This document shows positions 1-5,910 of a stretch of 5,910 nt of DNA, piece after piece; positions within the stretch are counted from its first letter, which is position 1; every line of letters starts with the position of its first letter. A program made the position numbers and the translations under genes. Location: positions 1 through 5,910 of the forward strand of contig JAFRZC010000214.1 of the NCBI GenBank assembly GCA_017442765.1, in the 5' to 3' direction. The DNA is from Prevotella sp. GTDB lineage: Bacteria; Bacteroidota; Bacteroidia; Bacteroidales; Bacteroidaceae. The notes under the pieces were generated by a model that saw only the letters and a program-made list of their open reading frames with translations, was not told where the DNA came from and searched no databases.

Positions 1-852
1 GGCCATCATGGCCGACAGGATGAGCTGCACATAGACCACGTCGAAAGGTATGACATACTCTGAGAACAGCAAGGCCAACACGGTGAGCCCAAGGCCATAG
101 CCGAGTATCAGACGCACAGGGCGGCGGTCTTTCTGATAGACATAAATCATGCCCGCCGTGAACACCTGCACGAGCAGTAGCACGGTGAACTTCCCAACGG
201 AGGTGGGCGTGTCCCATAGCGTGACGGCCTCGTACTTGATGCCGATGACAAAATAGGCTATCATTGCCACGCCTGTAAACAAGATGCTTCCAGGCATTCC
301 CTCGCGATAGAACATGAGCAGGAACGAGAGATAGACGAGTGCCGAGCCGGTTTCGCGCTGGCCGATGATGCACAGTATGGGCAGGACGACAATGCCTGCC
401 GCCATGAAAAGGTCTTTCCACTTATGAATATTGAAGCCGTAGGTGCTCATCAGCTTGGCGATAGCCAGGGCGGTGGCAAACTTGGCAAACTCGGCGGGCT
501 GCAGTCGCACGGGGCCGAGCACGAGCCACGAGTGGGAGCCCTTGATGTCGTGGGCAAGGAAGATGGTGGCGATGAGCAGAAGGATGAGGAGGCCATAAAT
601 GATGTAGGCGAGGGCATCGAACAGCCGGTCGTCGGTCATGAGCAGCACGAAGCCGAGACAAACAGACGTGCCTATCCACACAATCTGCATGCCAGAACGG
701 GTGTCGAGGCTGAAGATATCGGGACTGTCGAACGAGTAGGTCGCTCCGCATACGCTGAGCCAGCCGAATGCCAGCAGCATCAAGTAGATGACGATGGTCC
801 ACCAGTCGAGCGACTGCAATACGCCGGGTTGTTTATCTGCTTGCGGTGCCAT
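1..852 (-). CDS. rodA: RodA, SEDS peptidoglycan glycosyltransferase of the elongasome (N-terminal part, cut by window edge)
   Basis: RodA polymerises lipid II into glycan strands in the inner membrane, working with PBP2. Translating from the ATG at 852 gives 284 codons open to the left edge, so the 3' end is missing. The protein is strongly hydrophobic, with likely membrane segments near residues 18-35, 56-73, 80-99, 147-164, 169-182, 188-205, 223-239 and 247-265. The SEDS signature is clear: GSHSWL at 105-110 followed by R116 and QPAEFAK at 118-124. The usual Q-P-D-x-G-[TS] motif reads QRETGS at 165-170. The catalytic Asp of the large extracytoplasmic loop is not identifiable here and probably lies beyond the edge. 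The start lies inside the end of mrdA (20-base overlap), which suggests translational coupling. FtsW is the main alternative, but the position directly after mrdA in an mre operon favours RodA. Confidence 0.95.
   Translation of the reverse strand, partial: MAPQADKQPGVLQSLDWWTIVIYLMLLAFGWLSVCGATYSFDSPDIFSLDTRSGMQIVWIGTSVCLGFVLLMTDDRLFDALAYIIYGLLILLLIATIFLAHDIKGSHSWLVLGPVRLQPAEFAKFATALAIAKLMSTYGFNIHKWKDLFMAAGIVVLPILCIIGQRETGSALVYLSFLLMFYREGMPGSILFTGVAMIAYFVIGIKYEAVTLWDTPTSVGKFTVLLLVQVFTAGMIYVYQKDRRPVRLILGYGLGLTVLALLFSEYVIPFDVVYVQLILSAMMA
833..852 (-). other. mrdA-rodA reading-frame overlap, likely translational coupling
   Basis: The rodA ATG (850-852) lies 20 bases before the end of the mrdA TAA stop (833-835), in a different frame. 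The overlap implies that ribosomes finishing mrdA can feed rodA initiation, which fits the 1:1 PBP2-RodA complex known from this family. That coupling occurs is inference; the overlap itself is directly visible. Confidence 0.75.
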
Positions 853-2695
853 ACGAGATGTGTCTGCTTTGGAACGACCGGGCCTGACCTTCCGACCCCG
901 CCGAGAGTTTCCCGTTGATATACTGTTCCATCATCAGTCCGCCGATGGGTACGGCATAGGTTGCGCCGAATCCGCCGTTCTCCACATAGACGGCAATGGC
1001 AATCTTGGGATTGTCCATCGGTGCGAAGCCCATGAAGACGGAGTGGTCCTGCCCTCGGTTCTGCGCCGTGCCGGTCTTGCCGCAGATGGCATAATCGCTG
1101 CGGTTCATGCGGTGGCACGTACCTCCCAGCACCGACGAGCGCATGCCCTTTGCGACAGCCTCGTAGGCTTCGCGCTTGGCCTTGGTGTAGTGCTTTTCCT
1201 TATACTTGGCATCGAGCTTTCCACCCTTTACCTCCTTCACCACATGGGGAATGATGTAATAGCCGCGGTTGGCAATGGTAGCACCGAGATTGGCGATTTG
1301 AAGCGGCGTGAGCGTGACCTCGCCCTGTCCTATCGCGATGCTGACCACAGACAGACCGCTCCATGAGTGGCCGTTCTTCGAGAAGGCTTTTTCATAATAC
1401 TCGGCGTTGGGTATCATGCCGCGCTTCTCGCCGGGCAGGTCGGTCTCGAGTTTATAGCCGAATCCCATACTCTTCATGTAGTCGCGCCACGTGTTCATGG
1501 CCTCGTTCTGCGTCTTGTAATGGGTACGATTGGAGAGCATGTGGTAGAGTCCCCAGCAGAAATAGCCGTTGCACGAGGTGCTGATGGCGTAGTTCAAGGC
1601 CAAGGGTGAGCCGTGGCCGTGGCAACCCACCTTCATGCCTTTATGGATGAAGCCGCGATGACAGGGATATTGCGTCTGTTCGTTGATGATGCCCTCGGTC
1701 AGGAAGGTGAGTGCCTGCGAGGTCTTGAACGTAGAGCCCGGGGGATAGGTGCCCATGATGGCACGGTTGAGCAGGGGCTTCATGGGATTTTTCTGCAACT
1801 CGCGCTGATTCTTTCCTCGCTGACGACCCTCCATCGTGCGCGGGTCGTAGGTGGGCGACGACACCATACAGAGTATCTCGCCCGTGGCAGGCTCAATGGC
1901 GACGATGCTACCGAGCTTGCCCTCCATGAGCCGCTCGCCAAGAGCCTGGAGGTCGAGGTCGATGCTCAGCGTAAGGTCTTTCCCTGGAACGGGCAGGTGG
2001 TCGTAGGCACCGTCCATATATTTGCCCTTGATGCGTCCATGCGCGTCGCGAAGGAGCATCTGTATGCCCTTCTCCCCACGCAGGACCTCCTCATAAGAGC
2101 GCTCGACACCTTGTTTGCCGATATAGTCGCCAGGCTGGTAGTAGTCGTTGTTCTCGATGTCTTGCGGCGAGACCTCAGCCACGTCGCCCAGGATGTGTGC
2201 GGCGTATGGATACTGATAGCGGCGGATGCTTCGCTTCTGCACATAGAAGCCGGGAAACCGGAAGGCTTTCTCCTGAAACACACTGAACTCCTTGTCGCTC
2301 AACTGACTCATAAACAGCTGCTGCGTATAGCGCGAGTAGCCCGGGTTTTTTGAGCGGTCTTTTATGTCTTTCATCCGCTGAACAAAGTACTCCTTCGTGA
2401 TGTTCAGCGTGTTGCAGAATTCCATTGTATCGAGACGGCCGCTCTCCTCGTTCATCACCACCATGATATCGTAGGCAGGCTGGTTATAGACCAGCAACTT
2501 ACCATTACGATCGGTGATAACGCCACGCGAAGGAAATTCCACTTTTCTCAGAAAGGCATTCGAGTCAGCATTTTTCTTATAGTCGTCGCTGAGAAGCTGA
2601 AGCATGAGCAGACGAATGATATAGGTGACCACAATCACTACGGCCACCCCACCTATCACATATTTGCGATCCTCAAGCTCCAAGTCTTTTTTCAT
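833..2695 (-). CDS. mrdA: Penicillin-binding protein 2, elongasome transpeptidase (class B PBP)
   Basis: This enzyme cross-links peptidoglycan stem peptides in the periplasm during lateral wall growth and pairs with RodA. At 620 aa it has the usual class B length. A short cytoplasmic N-terminus is followed by one membrane anchor (about 13-35), then a pedestal domain beginning with the conserved FPSRGVITDRNG stretch (54-65) and containing the ILGDVAEVS and GKQGVERSYEEVLRG segments (168-207). The transpeptidase domain carries all three active-site motifs: S321-T-F-K324 (nucleophile Ser321), S374-C-N376 and K540-T-G542. Cysteines at 345, 358 and 375 and histidines at 359 and 361 cluster near the active site. 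The start follows the mreD stop after a single base, and the last codons overlap rodA. The ATG at 2695 gives a normal PBP2 N-terminus (MKKDLELEDRKYV), so no other start is needed. The mre context separates it from the division protein FtsI. Confidence 0.97.
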   Translation of the reverse strand: MKKDLELEDRKYVIGGVAVVIVVTYIIRLLMLQLLSDDYKKNADSNAFLRKVEFPSRGVITDRNGKLLVYNQPAYDIMVVMNEESGRLDTMEFCNTLNITKEYFVQRMKDIKDRSKNPGYSRYTQQLFMSQLSDKEFSVFQEKAFRFPGFYVQKRSIRRYQYPYAAHILGDVAEVSPQDIENNDYYQPGDYIGKQGVERSYEEVLRGEKGIQMLLRDAHGRIKGKYMDGAYDHLPVPGKDLTLSIDLDLQALGERLMEGKLGSIVAIEPATGEILCMVSSPTYDPRTMEGRQRGKNQRELQKNPMKPLLNRAIMGTYPPGSTFKTSQALTFLTEGIINEQTQYPCHRGFIHKGMKVGCHGHGSPLALNYAISTSCNGYFCWGLYHMLSNRTHYKTQNEAMNTWRDYMKSMGFGYKLETDLPGEKRGMIPNAEYYEKAFSKNGHSWSGLSVVSIAIGQGEVTLTPLQIANLGATIANRGYYIIPHVVKEVKGGKLDAKYKEKHYTKAKREAYEAVAKGMRSSVLGGTCHRMNRSDYAICGKTGTAQNRGQDHSVFMGFAPMDNPKIAIAVYVENGGFGATYAVPIGGLMMEQYINGKLSAGSEGQARSFQSRHISYGTASR

Positions 2696-2696
2696 C

Positions 2697-3197
2697 TCAG
2701 CGTTTTCTTATGGTTTCCATTACCCATAGCAACAAAACAGTGATGAGCGTGCTGCCTCCGATGCACATGAGCCAACTTCTCCAATTGAAAAAGCTGAATG
2801 CCTCGAGCGAATAGAACGCCACACAATAGATGAACACCAGCAGCAGGGAGTAACAGATGTATTTCAGAACACCCAGCGAGCGCATTGACGGCACCAAGTC
2901 TTCATCGTTCTCACGCTGAATGAATGCTTCGAGCATATATGGTTGCAGGCACCCGACGAGCGTCATCGATGCCGCCGACATTCCCGGCGTGTTGGAGAAA
3001 GTATCGAGACTGAGACCCAGCGCAAAACTCCATGCCATAATGGCCCATTTCGGATAGTTGCGCTGAAAGAAAATGACCATCATGACACACAGCATGGGTG
3101 TGGCGCACCCGAAAAGGCGCACATGGTTGAGCACCAGTGCCTGAACAAGGACGAGCACGATAAGCAGCCCGAGTTTTCTCAATATATCCGTGTACAT
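2697..3197 (-). CDS. mreD: MreD, rod-shape-determining integral membrane protein
   Basis: MreD is a small polytopic inner-membrane protein of the elongasome that associates with MreC and the PBP2-RodA pair. The 166-aa product is the normal length and mostly hydrophobic, with about six predicted membrane segments (near 9-25, 33-45, 51-66, 72-88, 111-133 and 143-160). The stretch GLSLDTFSNTPGM (61-73) matches the family's weakly conserved G-L-x-x-D-x-x-S/T-x-x-x-G signature in the middle of the protein. A charged loop (about 95-106) separates the two halves. It starts 10 bases after the mreC stop and ends one base before mrdA (TGA-G-ATG), so it is almost certainly co-transcribed and coupled to both. 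Sequence conservation in MreD is low, so the call rests heavily on length, topology and position between mreC and mrdA. Confidence 0.93.
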   Translation of the reverse strand: MYTDILRKLGLLIVLVLVQALVLNHVRLFGCATPMLCVMMVIFFQRNYPKWAIMAWSFALGLSLDTFSNTPGMSAASMTLVGCLQPYMLEAFIQRENDEDLVPSMRSLGVLKYICYSLLLVFIYCVAFYSLEAFSFFNWRSWLMCIGGSTLITVLLLWVMETIRKR

Positions 3198-3207
3198 GAT
3201 TTCGCTG

Positions 3208-4071
3208 TCAGTTGTTAATGCTCCGGCTCTTGATGGAGTCCTCCGCCATGCGGATGAGTTTCAGACGCTCGTTCATCTTACTGTCGTCAATCACGCAGAC
3301 ATCGCGCAAGTTGCCGAAATCTGTGGAGAGCTTCACGTGCAACCGATACGACAATCCGTTGGCCGAGTTAGAGGCGGCCACGACCTTCCCCACCGATATG
3401 CCCGGCGGAAACACCGACGAGTAGCCGCTGGTCACGATATGGGCATACTTGTAAAGCTTTGCATGGCGCGGGATGTCGTCAACGTAAGCCACGTTGGCAG
3501 CTCCACCATCCCAGTGCAGATAGCCGAAATAGCCTTGGTTCTGTATGGCACAGCTGATGTTCGAGTTCGAGTTAAGCACGGGAATGACTATCGAATAGTG
3601 TGGGGATACGAGGAAAACTATTCCCACCACACCCGTGCCGCTGACCACGCCCATGTCGGGGTGTATGCCGTCGGCACTCCCCTTGTCGATGGTAATCAGG
3701 TTGTCGCGTTTGTTGACAGAGTTATCAACTACCTTGGCCGGAATAATCCTGTATTCGGAGAGCAGCTCCATCTGCGTGCCGCGCAGCAGCGAGGAGTCGC
3801 GTTTCCCGTTCCTCGTGGTGAGCAAGGCCAGCTGCCGCTCCAGATAAGCATTTCGAGCGGTGAGGTTTTCGTTGACTTCACGCAGCGAGAAAAACGACCT
3901 TGCCGCCGATTCCCACTCATACACCTTCCCCGTCACCTCGTTGGCCGAGGTAAACCATACACTGCCCTGGTAGTTATTGTACCGAAAAAGCAGCACAAGG
4001 CTGATGACCTCGAGTATGACGAACACAAACCAATGGTTGTGTCTGACAAGAAAAGCGATAAGGTTCTTCAT
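3208..4071 (-). CDS. mreC: MreC, rod-shape-determining periplasmic scaffold protein
   Basis: MreC is a bitopic inner-membrane protein whose periplasmic part binds and activates PBP2 and links it to MreB/MreD. The 287-aa product shows a short cytoplasmic N-terminus, one membrane segment (about 13-29), a helical and probably coiled-coil stretch (about 55-85, with repeated hydrophobic positions around ENLTARNAYLERQLALL), and then the double beta-barrel domain from about 107 to 262. Family hallmarks are ITIDKGSADGI (126-136), MGVVSGTGVVGIV (140-152) and VTSGYSSVFPPGISVG (213-228). A polar tail of about 25 residues follows. The ATG at 4071 gives a standard N-terminus (MKNLIAFLVRH). There is no evident Shine-Dalgarno site, only an AT-rich leader. 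Upstream lies the repeat-bearing 74-base gap after mreB; downstream mreD starts 10 bases on. Confidence 0.97.
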   Translation of the reverse strand: MKNLIAFLVRHNHWFVFVILEVISLVLLFRYNNYQGSVWFTSANEVTGKVYEWESAARSFFSLREVNENLTARNAYLERQLALLTTRNGKRDSSLLRGTQMELLSEYRIIPAKVVDNSVNKRDNLITIDKGSADGIHPDMGVVSGTGVVGIVFLVSPHYSIVIPVLNSNSNISCAIQNQGYFGYLHWDGGAANVAYVDDIPRHAKLYKYAHIVTSGYSSVFPPGISVGKVVAASNSANGLSYRLHVKLSTDFGNLRDVCVIDDSKMNERLKLIRMAEDSIKSRSINN

Positions 4072-4077
4072 TAGTAA

Positions 4078-4101
4078 AAAGTTGACGAGCTGACAAGTTG
4101 A
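4078..4101. repeat. Degenerate array of three 8-base units in the mreB-mreC spacer
   Basis: On the plus strand the units read AAAGTTGA, CGAGCTGA and CAAGTTGA back to back. The first and third share AAGTTGA and the middle one is diverged but keeps the 8-base phase. In mRNA sense (minus strand) the core is TCAACTT, close to the mreC start codon. It resembles the inverse of the neighbouring array at 4111-4142. Confidence 0.6.
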
Positions 4102-4110
4102 ACTGTCGTC

Positions 4111-4142
4111 TTAACTTCTTAACTCCTTAACTTCTTAACTTC
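4111..4142. repeat. Tandem repeat, four copies of the octamer TTAACTTC
   Basis: Four contiguous 8-base units run TTAACTTC, TTAACTCC, TTAACTTC and TTAACTTC, with a single T-to-C change in the second unit. In mRNA sense the unit is GAAGTTAA. The array begins three bases after the mreB stop codon in the direction of transcription and lies within the mreB-mreC spacer. Its role is unknown; it could be a slippage-prone spacer, a member of a dispersed genomic repeat, or a weak structural element in the mRNA. Confidence 0.85.
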
Positions 4143-4145
4143 TGA

Positions 4146-5168
4146 TCATCTCATCAGGAAGGAGAAGCGGTCAACATTCTTCAGTGCGATGCCGGCACCC
4201 TTTGCCACGCAGTGGAGCGGGTCTTCGGCCACGAGGAACTTGATGCCGAAGCGTTCGGTCAGCCGCTTGTCGAGTCCTCGCAACAGCGCGCCGCCACCCG
4301 TGAGGTAGATGCCGCTCTTCACGATGTCGGCATAAAGCTCCGGTGGTGTGTTCTCCAGTGCGTTGAGAATGGCCTGCTCAATGTCGGCAATCGTTCGGTC
4401 GAGGCAATGTGCAATCTCCTGATAGCAGACGGGAACCTCCATCGGCAGGGCTGTAATCTTGTTCGGACCCACTACCACGAAGTCTTCCGGAGCCTCTTCG
4501 CCGAGGTCGGTCAGTGCTGAGCCGACCTTTATCTTGATGCGTTCGGCCATGCGCTCACTCACACGGACGTTGTGCTGACGGCTCATGTATTCCTGGATGC
4601 TGGCGGTCAAGTCGTCGCCAGCCACTTTAATCGATGTGTTAGCCACGATGCCGCCCAGCGAGATTACGGCTATCTCTGTTGTACCGCCACCTATATCGAC
4701 AATCATATTACCCTGCGGGGCCTCCACGTCGAGGCCGATGCCGATGGCTGCCGCCATGGGCTCGAAGATAAGATAGACATCGCGTCCGTCAGCATGTTCT
4801 GCCGAGTCGCGCACGGCACGCAGCTCAACCTCCGTAGAACCCGAGGGCACGCCGATGACCATACGCAGCGAGGGCGAGAACAGGCGCGAGCCCGTGTGAA
4901 CCATCTTAATCAGTCCGCGCATCATCTGCTCGCAGGCGGTGAAGTCGGCTATCACCCCGTCGCGCAGCGGACGGATTGTACGGATGCCCGGATTCTCTTT
5001 CTCATACATCATCTTGGCCTGATCGCCCACGGCAATCATCTTGTCGGTGCGACGGTCGAGGGCCACTACAGAGGGCTCATCGACAACAATCTTATCATCA
5101 CTGATAATGATGGTGTTGGCGGTACCCAAATCCATTGCAATACCTTGAATAAAACTAAAAAATCCCAT
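4146..5168 (-). CDS. mreB: MreB, bacterial actin homologue
   Basis: MreB forms ATP-dependent membrane-bound filaments that orient the cell-wall elongation machinery. The 340-aa product is full length. It has a short hydrophobic N-terminus (MGFFSF) of the kind that can bind membrane, then the phosphate-1 motif D13-LGTANT, the catalytic-Glu region FEPMAAAIG (E136), the phosphate-2 motif D158-IGGGTTE and the adenosine motif GIYLTGGGALLRG (286-298). It ends FSFLMR. The start at 5168 matches the expected distance to DLGTANT. The 49-base spacer after purH holds no TAnnTTTG box, so mreB is probably transcribed from the purH promoter. A purine-rich AGAG just ahead of the ATG is at best a weak ribosome site. 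mreC follows after a 74-base repeat-bearing gap. Nothing is missing from the nucleotide-binding fold. Confidence 0.98.
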   Translation of the reverse strand: MGFFSFIQGIAMDLGTANTIIISDDKIVVDEPSVVALDRRTDKMIAVGDQAKMMYEKENPGIRTIRPLRDGVIADFTACEQMMRGLIKMVHTGSRLFSPSLRMVIGVPSGSTEVELRAVRDSAEHADGRDVYLIFEPMAAAIGIGLDVEAPQGNMIVDIGGGTTEIAVISLGGIVANTSIKVAGDDLTASIQEYMSRQHNVRVSERMAERIKIKVGSALTDLGEEAPEDFVVVGPNKITALPMEVPVCYQEIAHCLDRTIADIEQAILNALENTPPELYADIVKSGIYLTGGGALLRGLDKRLTERFGIKFLVAEDPLHCVAKGAGIALKNVDRFSFLMR

Positions 5169-5217
5169 CTCTAATCTCTTACTAGTTAATTTCGTATTTC
5201 TGTTATCTCTTTAATCT

Positions 5218-5817
5218 TCATTGCTTTTTCGCAAACCATGCGTTGATAGCGGTGTCGTAGCGGCTGCTCACGTCGAAGGCCCTTGTAGCCAGCTGGCGGC
5301 GCTCCTCGAGGGTCGTTGCCGCTCCGCGCTTGTCCAGAATGTCCTCCAGCAGCGCATACTCGCTTTTACTGGGCACGATGACCACATCGTTGAAGTTCTT
5401 GGCGGCGGCACGAATGAGCGAGATACCGCCAATGTCGATTTTCTCAATAATCTCCTCGTCGGAGGCTCCGTCGGCAACGGTCTGCTCAAACGGATAGAGA
5501 TCCACGATGACGAGGTCGATCTCCGGAATGTCGTATTGCGCCATCTGCTGACGGTCGCCGTCGTTGTCGCGACGTGCAAGGATACCGCCAAACACTTTCG
5601 GGTGCAAGGTTTTCACGCGCCCGCCCAATATCGAGGGATAAGTGGTTACTTCCTCCACGGCCTGACAGTCGTAGCCCAGCGAGGTGATGAACGCCTGCGT
5701 GCCGCCAGTGGAAAGAAACTTCACACCAGCCTCATTCAATTTTCCCAGCAGGCTCTCCAACCCGTCTTTGTGGAACACCGACACCAGTGCCGTGTTGATT
5801 TTCCTTGTTGCCTCCAT
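5218..5817 (-). CDS. purH: Stand-alone IMP cyclohydrolase (N-terminal domain of PurH, without AICAR transformylase domain)
   Basis: This cytoplasmic enzyme closes the FAICAR ring to IMP, the last step of de novo purine synthesis. From the ATG at 5817 the product is 199 aa, which is almost exactly the cyclohydrolase (MGS-like) half of bifunctional PurH (about 500-530 aa). Visible motifs are STGGT (36-40), GGRVKTLHPK (65-74, with K69), DLYPF (106-110, Y108) and DIGGISLIRAAAKN (128-141, with D128 and K140). These correspond to the catalytic residues known in human ATIC. The protein ends AINAWFAKKQ, where bifunctional enzymes continue into the transformylase domain. That domain is absent: a TGA stop and 49 bases separate it from an intact mreB. 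The upstream in-frame TTG at 5853 is rejected because it lies inside the promoter box. It is probably the first gene of the mre operon. AICAR formylation must be encoded elsewhere (inference). Confidence 0.93.
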   Translation of the reverse strand: MEATRKINTALVSVFHKDGLESLLGKLNEAGVKFLSTGGTQAFITSLGYDCQAVEEVTTYPSILGGRVKTLHPKVFGGILARRDNDGDRQQMAQYDIPEIDLVIVDLYPFEQTVADGASDEEIIEKIDIGGISLIRAAAKNFNDVVIVPSKSEYALLEDILDKRGAATTLEERRQLATRAFDVSSRYDTAINAWFAKKQ

Positions 5818-5850
5818 AACGTGACAATCGCTTTTTATGTTTTGAGTGTG

Positions 5851-5858
5851 CAAAGTTA
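5851..5858 (-). promoter_or_regulatory. Probable operon promoter, Bacteroidetes-type -7 box TAACTTTG
   Basis: The minus strand reads TAACTTTG followed by C, an exact match to the TAnnTTTG -7 consensus of the Bacteroidetes primary sigma factor. It lies 33 bases upstream of the purH ATG, which implies a leader of roughly 25-30 bases. No clean TTTG -33 element is found 19-21 bases further upstream, where the sequence is only A/T-rich. It is the only such box I found on the minus strand in or between the genes, so it is the best candidate for driving the whole purH-mre-mrd block. Confidence 0.72.
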
Positions 5859-5910
5859 CAACAATTTTCTGATATAAAATATAAAAAGGAGAAAAATTAT
5901 TCTCGCATAA

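Noticed and set aside
2017..2024. Plus-strand TATATTTG match to the Bacteroidetes -7 consensus inside mrdA
   Set aside because: It sits deep in coding sequence with no credible plus-strand gene downstream; a chance match is most likely.
3190..4074. A 294-codon plus-strand open frame covering all of mreC
   Set aside because: It mirrors mreC on the opposite strand, has no recognisable domain, and its composition is what antisense reading of a real gene produces. Similar long plus-strand frames opposite mrdA (1613-2353), mreB (4572-5174) and purH (5221-5877) were dropped for the same reason.
4146..5168. FEPMAA instead of the common EEPMAA at the MreB catalytic Glu region
   Set aside because: The catalytic Glu itself (E136) is kept, and an aromatic residue before it is, as I recall, usual in Bacteroidetes MreB, so it is not a notable deviation.
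5818..5853. Twelve-residue N-terminal extension of PurH from a TTG at 5853
   Set aside because: The TTG is part of the TAACTTTG promoter box, so it would lie upstream of the expected transcript start, and PurH homologues begin close to the ATG at 5817.
5889..5904. Small inverted repeat GAGAA/TTCTC with a 6-base loop upstream of the purH promoter
   Set aside because: The stem is only 5 bp and AT-rich with no following T-run, too weak to call a terminator or operator.

Overview
The window holds one tightly packed minus-strand gene block, read from right to left: purH (IMP cyclohydrolase domain only), mreB, mreC, mreD, mrdA (PBP2) and the first 284 codons of rodA, which runs off the left edge. 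The gene order purH-mreBCD-mrdA-rodA, the PurH and MreB sequences, the absence of strong Shine-Dalgarno sites and a TAnnTTTG-type promoter box ahead of purH all point to a member of the Bacteroidales. The moderately high GC of the coding sequence suggests a Prevotella-like organism, but that genus-level guess is inference.

Layout: 5818-5910 is an AT-rich region with the likely operon promoter (TAACTTTG on the minus strand at 5851-5858). purH occupies 5218-5817 and ends cleanly at the cyclohydrolase domain boundary. After a 49-base spacer comes mreB (4146-5168). The 74-base mreB-mreC gap (4072-4145) is the only sizeable spacer inside the mre-mrd block and carries two short arrays of 8-base repeat units. 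mreC (3208-4071), mreD (2697-3197), mrdA (833-2695) and rodA (1-852) then follow with gaps of 10 and 1 bases and a 20-base overlap. There is no stretch over 300 bases without a gene, and I see no RNA gene, insertion sequence or CRISPR array.

How the genes work together: MreB (actin-like filament), MreC and MreD (membrane linkers), PBP2 (transpeptidase) and RodA (SEDS glycosyltransferase) are the core of the elongasome that builds lateral-wall peptidoglycan. The purine gene at the head of the operon has no direct biochemical link to this machine and probably shares its promoter.

This is mainly a conserved housekeeping locus and I do not see a new system in it. The points most worth a second look are the stand-alone IMP cyclohydrolase without its AICAR transformylase half, the octamer arrays between mreB and mreC, and a Cys/His cluster near the PBP2 active site that could bind zinc.
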